This document shows, in pieces, positions 8,382 through 18,200 of a stretch of DNA of 64,000 nt. Position numbers and translations under genes: made by a program. The stretch comes from Aphanizomenon flos-aquae FACHB-1287 (GTDB lineage: Bacteria; Cyanobacteriota; Cyanobacteriia; Cyanobacteriales; Nostocaceae), in assembly GCF_014698755.1 (NCBI RefSeq), contig NZ_JACJTO010000025.1, forward strand, positions 1 through 64,000, written 5' to 3'. Below the pieces are notes generated by a model, which worked only from the letters and a program-made list of their open reading frames with translations, searched no databases and was not told the origin of the DNA. Every line of letters begins with the position of its first letter. Position 1 is the stretch's first letter.

Positions 8382-9910
8382 TTACCACCCGTAATCTTCG
8401 CGCATTTGTTCATAATCAAAAACCTCTGGCATATCTGGTTCTGAGGCAGTTTCCACAGATACCACTTCTATTTCTTCAAATTCAACAATCACAGGTTTTT
8501 TAACCTTTTCAACTACAATCTGTTCTTCTTTTTGGCGTTTTTTTTTCGTTTTCTTTTGCTTAACAAAAGTTTCTCTGTCTCTTACCTCAGCCAAAATCGA
8601 ACGATTGCTAATCTCTTTACCTGCTTGTCGAATCCTGCGACTCATGGCTTTAGCCTCATCCAGAGATAATTCTTCAGTCTCCAAATCTTGAGCATAAGCA
8701 CGAGCTAAAAATTCTTCTTGAGAACCTGTTTGGCGATAAACCAAGATAGTTGTAATGTCTTTGGGGTTAAATCGCAACACCACGCTTTCCCCTGCATAAC
8801 CAGCCAGATTTTCACCCCGATATGTCAGATTTTCAAATTGCAGATATCCACCCCTGTAAATCGAGCGTCGAGTTTGTTTCATTAAACAAATACGCAAATC
8901 TTCTTCTGAGATTAAATCAGGTGCAACAATTAACCCAGCTTCCCATCTTTGATAACGAGTTTGATCTCCTAAACGAGCATCAATACTTTGGTTATATTTG
9001 TCTATGAGATACCTTACCAATAGACGTTCTAATTCTCGTAAAGTTAAACAAGCTTCTTTCTCCGCTTCCTCTGGACGTTCCTGAACATTTGAACCTGTGT
9101 ATTCTGGTAAGGTAGAAAATAAATCAGTATTTAAAGTACCAAAAGGACGTTCGACAATACCGCCTTCACTGGGGCGATAGCGAAGCGCTCCGTAGGAATC
9201 TCGGAGATGGCAAGCAAATCCTAACTGCACACCAATCTGTTGCAAATGGTTAGAGCGAAAATCTTTACCCCCATCAGTAAAAAAGTGTTCTGGTTTGCCA
9301 TAAGTTCCCCATTCCTGATGTAGTCCGTATTCTGCCCCATATTTTTTAGGTAATATGGCATGACGTAGCGCCTAAGCCACAACCTGAGAACTTGGTGAGT
9401 CAAAACCTAAATTAATGCCTATGATACACCGGGAGTAAGTATCTATAACTGTTGTCAGCCAAGGACGAGCTAAAAGTTCACCGTGTTTATCCACCAGTAA
9501 AATATCAGCACGAGTATGGTCACACTGCCAGATATGATTGCTGTATTCTACTGATAAATCTAGTCCGTCACGGGTTTTCAGTGATAATCGAGAACCGCGC
9601 CAACCAGGAGTGCGGATGCTTTTTGCTTTTTCTTGCTTTTCAATCACAGGTTCAAGAATACGGTAAACAGTCATGTGAGAAGGAGGCTTGACACCTAGTT
9701 GATCCGCTCTTACCTTCACTCTGATTACTACTTGTTGGCGAGTCATGCGTTTACCGCCCTTATTACCTTCCTTATAAGTCTTGAGAATAAACTCCTGCCA
9801 GTTTTCATCAACTCGGTGCTTACCCTTATCAACCCGGTCAGTTTTTTGGCGGTAACACTTTCAGTTTCTAAGTTATCTGGAGTTATAGGTGTTTCATTCC
9901 TCATATACAT
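8382..9910 (-). pseudogene. tnsB: TnsB DDE transposase, multiply damaged
   Basis: Homology to V-K TnsB runs from about 9830 to 8382. It includes WQCDHTRADILLVD (first catalytic Asp), HFFTDGGKDFRSNHL (second Asp) and RPSEGGIVERPF (catalytic Glu), and ends VFDYEQMREDYGW. There are four lesions. The N-terminus (ATG 9910, MYMRNETP) is joined after about 24 residues to DRVDKGKHR, so roughly 75 residues with the HTH are missing. A -1 shift lies at six A/T (9842-9847). A TAG at 9372-9374 replaces a Leu-type codon. A 21-bp in-frame insertion lies at 9177-9197. The C-terminal 287-residue frame alone cannot transpose. Confidence 0.9.
9177..9197 (-). repeat. 21-bp dispersed repeat inserted in frame in tnsB
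   Basis: Between HLRD and RPSEGG the gene has seven extra codons (SYGALRY) that TnsB relatives lack. The DNA reads GGAGCGCTTCGCTAT in its core, the same as the dispersed cyanobacterial repeat at 62168-62182 here. The insertion sits a few residues before the catalytic Glu. Confidence 0.6.
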
Positions 9911-10190
9911 TGATGTTTAATTGGAACATATTTGTACATTATAAATCAAAAGTGACATTTAATGTGTGAAATTTTCAGAAGTAGAGTAGTTTACATGGAT
10001 TTTAGGAATTGACACTTAAATTGTTAATTTTCCTTTTTTTGACAATTAATTTGTTAAAAAAGTTTTCAGAAAATGATTAGAAGGTATAACAACTAAACCC
10101 TGCTATAATCCTTATTAAAGCAGGGTTTCAATAGTTTTTATTTTTTGTGACAATATTCTGTTAAATTGTCAAATAATTAGTTAATGTACA
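9911..10190. mobile_element. Left end (LE) of the V-K transposon
   Basis: Upstream of tnsB the sequence ends in the outward-facing terminus TGTACA (10185-10190 on +; reading inward on the minus strand TGTACATTAACTAATTATTT). Behind it are several TGACA/TGTCA-cored repeats (9952-9956, about 10010-10014, 10040-10044, 10148-10152 and 10167-10171), the pattern of TnsB-binding sites in Tn7-like ends. AAATT (10191-10195) would be one copy of the 5-bp target duplication. The partner right end is outside the window, so the duplication cannot be confirmed. Confidence 0.6.
10095..10128 (+). terminator. Hairpin inside the LE, possible terminator
   Basis: AAACCCTGCT (10095-10104) and AGCAGGGTTT (10119-10128) form a perfect 10-bp stem with a 14-base loop. 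A T-rich tract (10134-10146) follows on the plus strand. It could stop transcription leaving or entering the transposon, or it could be a structural part of the end. Confidence 0.45.
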
Positions 10191-10437
10191 AAATTGGCTG
10201 ATTAAAACTCAAGTCGCACGATTACTGTATATTGGGAGAATGGCTTGCTTTTAATGAAAGTGCGATGCTTTCGGCGAGCGGAGCTATCGCTCTAAATAAA
10301 GTTTTATGAACTATATTTAAATATTATTATTGCAGCAATGGATAATACTCCTGTACTCTTGAAGAATATCAATCAATATCATGACAATGTGATGGTTGAA
10401 ATCTGAAACTATACTTTAATTCAGCGTAAAAAACGGA
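10191..10437. other. Spacer between the transposon end and the R-M pair
   Basis: There is no open frame and no recognisable tRNA, although V-K elements often sit near tRNA genes. It contains one degenerate copy of the GGAGC..TATCGCTC dispersed repeat (about 10266-10294), and the rest is AT-rich. It probably holds the promoter of the methyltransferase gene, but no convincing -35/-10 pair stands out. Confidence 0.4.
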
Positions 10438-13400
10438 ATGTCACAGTCTGGACTACTTGAACTAGCATACGAAAAACTTCACTGGCCAACTCCACAAGAA
10501 ATTTTGGAGCCATCTGGTGCTGGTCCAAGTGTTTATGCACGAATCGCTAAAGAAAAATTAGGTAGAACTATCAGCAAACTTTCAGATGGTTATGGTGTGC
10601 AAATAGGCGTGCTGTCGGCAAATCCTCAAGGTGACTCAACAGAAACACCTATTGCCTTAGTGTGCGATTTTCCAGGAGAAGTATCAGAGGAAACATTAAA
10701 GAAAACTTATAGACTTGCTTGGAGTTTTTCGCGTACGCCATCACTCATTACAACAGAACCTAACCGATTAAGAATTTGGACGTGCTATGAAGAACCTCCA
10801 AAAGAAAAAGATATTATCAATCCCATAATTGATATTTCCAAACGGGAAATTGAGTCATTTAATCAGGTGTCTCTTTCAGGTCAAGCTGCTGAAACTTTGC
10901 GGTTACACTGGGCTGATTTAGTATCAGGTCAATTTTTTCAAGAACATAGCCAGCGATTTCAACGCAGTCAAGCTGCTGACCAAATATTATTGAAAAATCT
11001 GAAAAGTGTTAGGGAAAGACTTCAAAAAAAAGAACTTGATGATGACACAATTCATGATTTATTAGTAAGAATTATTTTTATTCAATTCCTTTTTGACCGT
11101 CAAGATTCTGACGGTAATCCTGCCTTAAATACAACTTTACTGGATTACTTGTATACAACTGAGAAATTATTATCGGCTAGATACTCTCGTTTAGCTGACA
11201 TATTAAGAAATCATAGAGATACTTATAAATTTTTCCGTTGGCTCAACGGCAAGTTCAATGGTGATTTATTCCCAGGTAAAGGTGCTACTGAAGAAGAACA
11301 TGAAGCTGAATGGCAAATAGAAGAACAAAAAGTTAAACAGCCTCATCTAAATATACTTGCTGATTTTGTTAGTGGTCAGAAAGACATTGAAACTGGACAA
11401 TTAAGCCTATGGCCATACTACCATTTTGACGTTATACCTTTGGAGTTTATTAGCAGTATATATGAAGAATTTGTCAGTAAAGAATCTGGCACAGGAGTTC
11501 ATTACACACCAGAACATATAGTTGATTTTGTACTAGATGGTGTTTTACCTTGGGATAGTGAAGAATGGGATATGAAGATTCTTGATCCTGCTTGTGGTTC
11601 AGGAATTTTTATAGTTAAAGCATTCCAACGTTTAATTTATAGATGGGAACAAGCTCATCCAAAAACAATTCAGCCAAGTGATTTAAAATATTTACTAGAA
11701 AATAATTTATTTGGTGTTGATGTAGATGCTCAAGCTGTAAGAGTCGCATCTTTTAGTCTGTATTTAACCATGCTAGATAAAGTTGAACCTCAATATTATT
11801 GGGAGAATGAGTTTCGCTTTCCTAGATTACGTGAACGTCAATTAATTGCTGCTGATTTTTTTCAAGAAGATAAAGAAGGTTTTCGTTCTGTTGAAGATGC
11901 TAGTAAATATGATTTAGTTGTTGGTAATGCACCCTGGGGTAAAAATACTGTCACTCCGGCAGCAAAATCTTGGGCTAGAGATGTTTGGACAATAACCTAT
12001 GGTAATATTGGTCCACTTTTCCTGCCAAAAGCTGCTGCTTTAACTAAATCTGGTGGACAAATAGCAATGATGCAACCTGCACTGGCTTTGATTTTTAATC
12101 AGGTCGGCACTGCTCAAGAATTTAGATCCAGACTTTTTTCAGAGTTCAAAATTGACGAAATAGTTAATTTGTCTGCATTGCGTTTTGGACTTTTCAAAGA
12201 TGCTATTTCTCCAGCTTGTATCATCACTATGTCAGCAATGCCTCCTGACGGTGAGCCTTTGATATACATTTGTCCCAAGCCCGTTATGACAAATGAGGAT
12301 GACTATCATATAGTAATTGAGCCAGATTATATTAATATAATTTACCCACAAGAGGCAATAACAGATCCATTAATTTGGACAGCTTTAATGTGGGGAGGAA
12401 GACGCGATCTGAATCTTATTAGGAGATTAAGTAGATTTAATAATCTTACACAATTAGAGAATAATAATATTGCTATTACTAGTCAGGGAATAATTAGAGG
12501 TACTAATAAACAAAGGTATAATCATCTTTTAAATAGACGAATTTTAGAAACGAAAAATTTCCCAAAAAATACATCTATTTGTATTAGTAAAAATGATTTT
12601 TCTATTAATCAAGATCCCTACGCTGAACGAGGAAGATCAACAAAAATAGATGCTTTCAATTTACCACAATTAATAATCAAGCAAAGCTGGCTAGTAGAAA
12701 ATAAACGATTTAGAGCAGAACTAACTGAATTAGATGGAACTAATGAAGGAATTATTTGCTCTAGTAGCTATGTCAGTGTGCACATTGCCGAAGAAAATTC
12801 TTTAATATTAGAAGCAGCTTGTCTGAGCTACAACAGTAAATTAGCTGTCTATTATCTACTACTTTCAAGTGGTCGTTTTGCCTCTTATATTCCAGAAGTC
12901 AATATAGACGATTTACTGCGTGTGCCAATACCTGAATTATCGGTAGGAGATTTGCAGAATATAAAAACATTTGATGATATAGATGAGCGTATACGACAAG
13001 CTTTTGAATTTAAAGATAGTGAATGGGTGCTAATTAATGATCTATTTAATTACACTCTGCCAGACTTTAAAGGAGATGGTGCTTCTCCAGGACGCAAAAG
13101 AACTCACCGTATAGATAATAATCAATCTCAGAATAATACTGAACCTGAACTTACGGCATATTGTGAGTATTTCTTGCGAGTTCTTAAAGCAGGATTTGGA
13201 CAAGATAAACAAGTTTGCGCCACCATATTTCAGGAACAAACTAAGACTCTTCTTCCTGTCCGCTTAGTAGCTATTCATCTTAATAAACCTGATTCTGAAG
13301 GTATTCATATTAAACCTATGGACTCCCCTGATTTAATGGAACGCTTGGAAAATTTAAATAAGTTGTATCTAGAAAGAGGAAGTATAGAAGACGGTGGCAT

Positions 13401-13605
13401 CTTTTATCAGCGTGTTGCCAGGATTTATGATTCTGTAGAATTGAATGGGGTGAAAATTCCTACTATTTATTTAATCAAACCTGACAAAATTCGTTATTGG
13501 ACTCGCTCTATGGCTTTAAGAGATGCTGACGAAGTGGCCGCAGATATTATGACATGGCGAACAACATTTGATGAAAAATCGCAGCTTATAGAGGAGTCAT
13601 ACTAA
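10438..13605 (+). CDS. Large N6-adenine DNA methyltransferase (R-M subunit)
   Basis: This 1055-residue protein contains a gamma-class N6-adenine methyltransferase core. The SAM-binding motif is DPACGSGIF (about 383-391) and the catalytic motif is NAPW (about 497-500, a variant of NPPW). A helical and target-recognition region of more than 400 residues follows, as in Eco57I/type IIG or PglX-like enzymes. The N-terminal 370 residues show no clear nuclease motif. The stop overlaps the next start (TAATG), and that neighbour carries a PD-(D/E)XK motif, so methylation and cleavage appear split over two proteins. It lies outside the CAST left end, or inside an older composite element. Confidence 0.8.
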   Translation: MSQSGLLELAYEKLHWPTPQEILEPSGAGPSVYARIAKEKLGRTISKLSDGYGVQIGVLSANPQGDSTETPIALVCDFPGEVSEETLKKTYRLAWSFSRTPSLITTEPNRLRIWTCYEEPPKEKDIINPIIDISKREIESFNQVSLSGQAAETLRLHWADLVSGQFFQEHSQRFQRSQAADQILLKNLKSVRERLQKKELDDDTIHDLLVRIIFIQFLFDRQDSDGNPALNTTLLDYLYTTEKLLSARYSRLADILRNHRDTYKFFRWLNGKFNGDLFPGKGATEEEHEAEWQIEEQKVKQPHLNILADFVSGQKDIETGQLSLWPYYHFDVIPLEFISSIYEEFVSKESGTGVHYTPEHIVDFVLDGVLPWDSEEWDMKILDPACGSGIFIVKAFQRLIYRWEQAHPKTIQPSDLKYLLENNLFGVDVDAQAVRVASFSLYLTMLDKVEPQYYWENEFRFPRLRERQLIAADFFQEDKEGFRSVEDASKYDLVVGNAPWGKNTVTPAAKSWARDVWTITYGNIGPLFLPKAAALTKSGGQIAMMQPALALIFNQVGTAQEFRSRLFSEFKIDEIVNLSALRFGLFKDAISPACIITMSAMPPDGEPLIYICPKPVMTNEDDYHIVIEPDYINIIYPQEAITDPLIWTALMWGGRRDLNLIRRLSRFNNLTQLENNNIAITSQGIIRGTNKQRYNHLLNRRILETKNFPKNTSICISKNDFSINQDPYAERGRSTKIDAFNLPQLIIKQSWLVENKRFRAELTELDGTNEGIICSSSYVSVHIAEENSLILEAACLSYNSKLAVYYLLLSSGRFASYIPEVNIDDLLRVPIPELSVGDLQNIKTFDDIDERIRQAFEFKDSEWVLINDLFNYTLPDFKGDGASPGRKRTHRIDNNQSQNNTEPELTAYCEYFLRVLKAGFGQDKQVCATIFQEQTKTLLPVRLVAIHLNKPDSEGIHIKPMDSPDLMERLENLNKLYLERGSIEDGGIFYQRVARIYDSVELNGVKIPTIYLIKPDKIRYWTRSMALRDADEVAADIMTWRTTFDEKSQLIEESY

Positions 13606-14294
13606 TGGTTAGAAGAGGTAAAACAATTCCAGAATTACGTTGGAAAGATACACCGGACTTTGTTGAAGTAGCAAAAGGTTGGAACAATGATGCAATAACA
13701 ATTCTCGTCAAACTTGTCTGGGAAGGATATGATTTGCTGGTTGCCGAGATTCTATCACAAATTAATTGTGATGAAGCAGACGAGCAAATAGAAAGGAGCA
13801 TCACTCAATCTCTTGAGCGCAGAATCCGCAGAAATATGACGGGAGATGAGCCATTTGATGTTCAACATGAAGTTTACGAAATAGAAAGTAGTCAATCAGC
13901 ACAAGCACAACCACCACAATATGATATTGCATTTTATCTAATCTCTAATGAGAGGATTATCTGGCCTTTAGAAGCTAAAGTGTTGAAAACAGATGGCGCA
14001 GTAGGGGACTATATAAAAGAGATAAATGAAAACTTTATAACTTGTAGATATGCACCCTTTTCTAGTCAAGGAGGAATGCTGGGTTATCTTTTTTCTGGTG
14101 ATCCTAACAAAGCTTTTACCAATATTGAAACTAAAGTACCATGCACATTAAATGATCATCCAGATTTTCCAATTCGTGATCACAAAACCTCGGATCACCA
14201 ACGAGTAGTTCCTCCGGGAAAATCATATCCTGCTGAATTTCGCTGTCACCATTTACTATTAAAAATAGCTACTAATAATATACCTTCAGTATAA
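13605..14294 (+). CDS. PD-(D/E)XK-type nuclease partner of the methyltransferase
   Basis: This 229-residue protein starts on the TAATG overlap with the methyltransferase gene. The segment PQYDIAFYLISNERIIWPLEAKVLK has the spacing D-x(n)-E-x-K of a PD-(D/E)XK nuclease (D near 107, E-A-K near 122-124). The N-terminus carries a Trp-rich WKDTPDFVEVAKGWNND stretch. I do not recognise a named family. The tight coupling makes it the likely restriction subunit. Less probably it is a non-nuclease accessory protein. Confidence 0.6.
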   Translation: MVRRGKTIPELRWKDTPDFVEVAKGWNNDAITILVKLVWEGYDLLVAEILSQINCDEADEQIERSITQSLERRIRRNMTGDEPFDVQHEVYEIESSQSAQAQPPQYDIAFYLISNERIIWPLEAKVLKTDGAVGDYIKEINENFITCRYAPFSSQGGMLGYLFSGDPNKAFTNIETKVPCTLNDHPDFPIRDHKTSDHQRVVPPGKSYPAEFRCHHLLLKIATNNIPSV

Positions 14295-14310
14295 TTAATT
14301 CAAAACTTAC

Positions 14311-14496
14311 TCAAATACCCTTCTGACTCTTTACCATCTCCCCAAAAGACGTAAAACACCGATGACACCAACCATCAACCCACAAAGCTGGAACTCTAAA
14401 CCTACCCCCACAATTAGGACACTCAGACAACAAACTTAAATGATGAAGCAGACACCCCTGAGTTACCTTAAACTGCCACTCAATCCGACGACAAGG
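14311..14496 (-). pseudogene. C-terminal fragment of a second tniQ
   Basis: Reading the minus strand gives PCRRIEWQFKVTQGCLLHHL and CPNCGGRF..ALWVDGWCHRCF, ending at a TGA (14311-14313). This aligns without gaps to the last 60 or so residues of the intact TniQ at 7042-7545. By eye the DNA is about 88% identical, so it is a diverged relative and not a recent copy. The 5' part is missing at about 14497. It is in the same orientation as the intact gene, which suggests the remains of a second, older V-K transposon. Confidence 0.85.
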
Positions 14497-14636
14497 CAGG
14501 GGAAACGCATCTAAATTTTATTGATAAAATACCGTTTTAATACATGAACCAAGAAATCCTATTAATTAGAATTAATATAACTACTCTTGTATCTTAATAT
14601 ATTGTGTTATTTATTCGTGTAATTAATTCTGTCTAA

Positions 14637-14986
14637 TTACTTATTATGTTCTAAAAATGCGTCACTATTGGAACTATAAACAAAAGGTATATCTAATATT
14701 TCTGCATAGTTAAGTGCTTGCTGCATTCCACTACCAACACCGTAGTTATTATCTTTCGCTTCAATGACATTAATTTGGATATTAGATTTGTAATAAAGAA
14801 TATAATCAGCGCGTTTACTTTCTCCTCTTGTGCTAATTTACCTCTTACATAGACTCGACCGGCTGTAAAAGGTACTTCTTCACGAATTTGGGTGTATAAA
14901 TTCCATGCTGCTGTTTGTACTATAGCTGGAGTTATGTATTTAGTACAGATATCGCGCTCACTGAGGGCTTTTTTGTCAAAGTCCAT
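14637..14986 (-). pseudogene. hsdR: Fragment of a type I restriction R subunit (HsdR N-terminus)
   Basis: The frame from ATG 14986 reads MDFDKKALSERDICTKYITP, then TQIREEVPFTAGRVYVRGKLA, the typical start of EcoR124-like HsdR. A frameshift near 14830 must be corrected to continue as ESKRADYILYYKSN and VIEAKDNNYGVGSGMQQAL, the HSDR_N nuclease motif (D..E-A-K). The frame ends at TAA 14637-14639, right after SSNSDAF. Helicase domains and hsdM/hsdS are absent, so it is a relic. In-frame sequence extends upstream to an ATG at 15070 but does not look like HsdR. Confidence 0.75.
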
Positions 14987-15215
14987 AGGATTTATTCTTG
15001 TTATGTCTTCAGCACTTATATTACTTATTGTATCAGTAACTGCAATTTTAACAATCACTTTCCCTGACATTTAAAAAAAAATTGTTTTGAGATTGTAAAT
15101 TTTTGTAAAATTGATGTCTTTAAAACTAGAAATATGCCTATTAGATAGCTAAACTAACAAAAAGTGCATCTGTACTCTTAACAATCAAAATTGTCAATGT
15201 GGCACAATAGCTTGA

Positions 15216-18200
15216 ATGATTCCAATTCAACTTATCATTAAAAACTTTCTCAGTTACCGTGATGCAGCTTTAGATTTTAGCGGCTTGCATACGGCGTGTA
15301 TTTGTGGTTCTAATGGTGCGGGAAAATCTTCCCTTTTAGAAGCTATTACTTGGGCAATTTGGGGCGAAAGCCGTGCTACTGTTGAGGATGATGTCATTCA
15401 TTCTGGCGCGAAAGAAGTCCGCATTGATTTCACTTTCCAAAGTGGTCAGCAAACTTATCGGGTAATTCGCAACCGGGTCAGGGGTGGAACTAGTATTTTA
15501 GAATTTCAAATTGAAACTACTTCCGGTTTTCGTGCTTTGACTGGTAAGGGTTTAAAAGCCACTCAGGATGTAATTCTCGAACATATTAAGTTAGATTATG
15601 AGACTTTTATTAATTCTGCTTATTTGCGTCAGGGAAAAGCCGATGAATTTATGCTCAAACGTCCCGCTGAACGTAAGGAAATTTTAGCAGAATTATTGAA
15701 ATTAAATCAGTATGATGAACTAGAAGAAAGGGCAAAAAATAGTTTTAAAATATACAGAATACGCGGAGAAGACTTAGAACGTTCTTTAGAAAATATTAAG
15801 GTTCAACTTCAACAACGGGAAATAACGGAAAATCAACGCGCTGAATTAGAAGCACAACTACAGGATTTACAACAGGTACAAACCTTTGAAAATAGTCAAT
15901 TACAAAGTTTACAAGTTATTCAACATCAAAGACAAAATTGGGAACAACAATTAAATTTTTTGCGCCAAAGATATGATAATCTCAGTCAAGATAGCGATCG
16001 CTTACAACAAGAACAAATAGCTGTAAAATCCCAATTAGCAGACTTAGAAAAGATCTTAAATCAAGAAGTTGATATTCAAGCCGGTTATACTCAATATCAA
16101 AATCTCCAATCTCAAGAAGAAATCTTGTCCGGTAAATTTGAACAACATACCCGCGCTACTAATTTAAAACAACAAAAACAACAACAGTTATATAAACAAA
16201 CTCAAGATTTAGAACGTCAATTACAACAAGCTGAAGCTCAATTAGCAGCTTTAGAACAACAAGAACAAGAAATTATTCAAACCCTAAGTAAATCTGGAGA
16301 TATTGAAACAGCTTTATCACAATTAAATAATGCCCGTCAGCATTTAGCTAATTTAGATCAATTGCAAATGCAAGTAACACCATTATTACAACAAAGGGTA
16401 AAATTACAAACTCAATTAGATCGTACTCATGCTAGTTTAGTAGCAAAATTAGAGCAAATCCAAGCCACAGAAAAACAATTACAAAATCAACACCATCGTC
16501 AACCCCAATTACAACAAGCATTAACAGAAATAGGAACGCAGATTGAAGAATTAGAAAAAAAGCGCGTTTATCTACAAAGAGTCCAGGAAAAAGGCCAGGA
16601 AAGACGACATTTTATTGAACGGTTACAAGCTCACCAAGGAGATTATGAAAAGTTATTAGCAGAACTAGAACAAAAATTGCAAATGTTACAAAATCCCGAT
16701 GCTCTTTGTCCTTTATGTGAACGTCCTTTAGATGAACATCATTGGAGTAAAGTTATCGAAAAAACTCAATCAGAATATGAAGATACTCAAGGACAATTTT
16801 GGGTAGTCCGGGAACAAATGGCGTTTTCAGATCGGGAAATTCAGGTACTCAGACAGGAATATCGAGAAATATCCCAAAAGTTATCCGGTTATGATTCATT
16901 GCGGGAAAAACGAGGACAATTAGCCGCACAGTTACAAGCTACAACTGATGTCCAACAACAGTTACTCCAAATTATTTCTGAAAAAGAACATTTAGAACAT
17001 TCTTTAGAAATTGGTGATTATGCCCCGGAAAAACAAGCGGAAATTCAAGAATTAGATCACTATCTCCAACAACTTAATTATAGTGAAAAAGACCACTCTC
17101 TTGCCCGTAGTGAGGTGGATAAGTTCCGTTGGGCAGAAATCAAACAAGGACAAATTAAGGATGCCTTAAAACGCCAAGCACAACTAATAGCTAAAAAACC
17201 AGAATTAACAACAAATATTTCTCAACTACAATTACAACTACAACAGGGACAAACTGATTCTAATTTTGCCCAAGAAATCGCTAATTTAGAACAGCAAATT
17301 TCAGAAATTGCCTATAATTATGAACAACATAATTACCTGCGTCAAAGTGTCCGTCAAGGTCAAAGTTGGCAGTTACGTCATCAACAATTATTATCAGCAC
17401 AGGAGCAATATCCCCAATTCAGAAATAAAAGTCAAGATCTAGAATATTCATTACAAACAATATTCAAAGAGAAGCAAACATTAATTCAACAAATTGATAA
17501 CATTGTTAAACAATTATCTGATAGTGCTAACCCAACAGCCCAAATTAATACTTTAGAACAACAATTAGCAAATCGCAGACGAGAACTAGATAATAAAATT
17601 TCTCAGTTGGGACAATTAAAACAAATGTCGCTGCAATTGGCAACTTTACAAAATCAGTATGAACAAGATGGGCAACAGTTGCAAATTTGTAAACAACAAC
17701 AGCGTGTTTATCAAGAATTAGCCCAAGCTTTTGGGAAAAATGGCATTCAAGCTTTAATGATTGAAAATATTTTACCTCAATTGGAAGCAGAAGCCAATCA
17801 ATTACTTTCTCGATTGAGCGCCAATCAATTTCACGTTCAATTTATCACCCAAAAAGCGGGACGTAGTGGCAAATCCAGCAAGAAAAATGCTAAATTAATA
17901 GACACATTAGATATTTTAATTGCTGACGCTAGGGGAACAAGATCCTATGAAACCTATTCTGGAGGAGAAGCTTTTAGAATTAACTTTGCTATTCGTTTAG
18001 CTTTAGCCAAATTATTAGCACAAAGAGCAGGAGCATCATTACAATTATTAGTTGTAGATGAAGGATTTGGCACTCAAGATGGGGAAGGATGCGATCGCTT
18101 AGTTGCCGCAATTAATGCCATATCCTCTGATTTTGCCTGTATCCTCACTGTAACCCATATGCCCCACCTCAAAGAAGCTTTCCAAGCCAGAATAGAAGTG

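Noticed and set aside
9452-9920. Two plus-strand frames (79 and 73 codons) opposite tnsB
   Set aside because: They are shadows of the tnsB coding strand and the transposon end.
10191-10437. Search for a tRNA as the CAST target near the left end
   Set aside because: No cloverleaf, T-loop consensus or acceptor stem could be found here.
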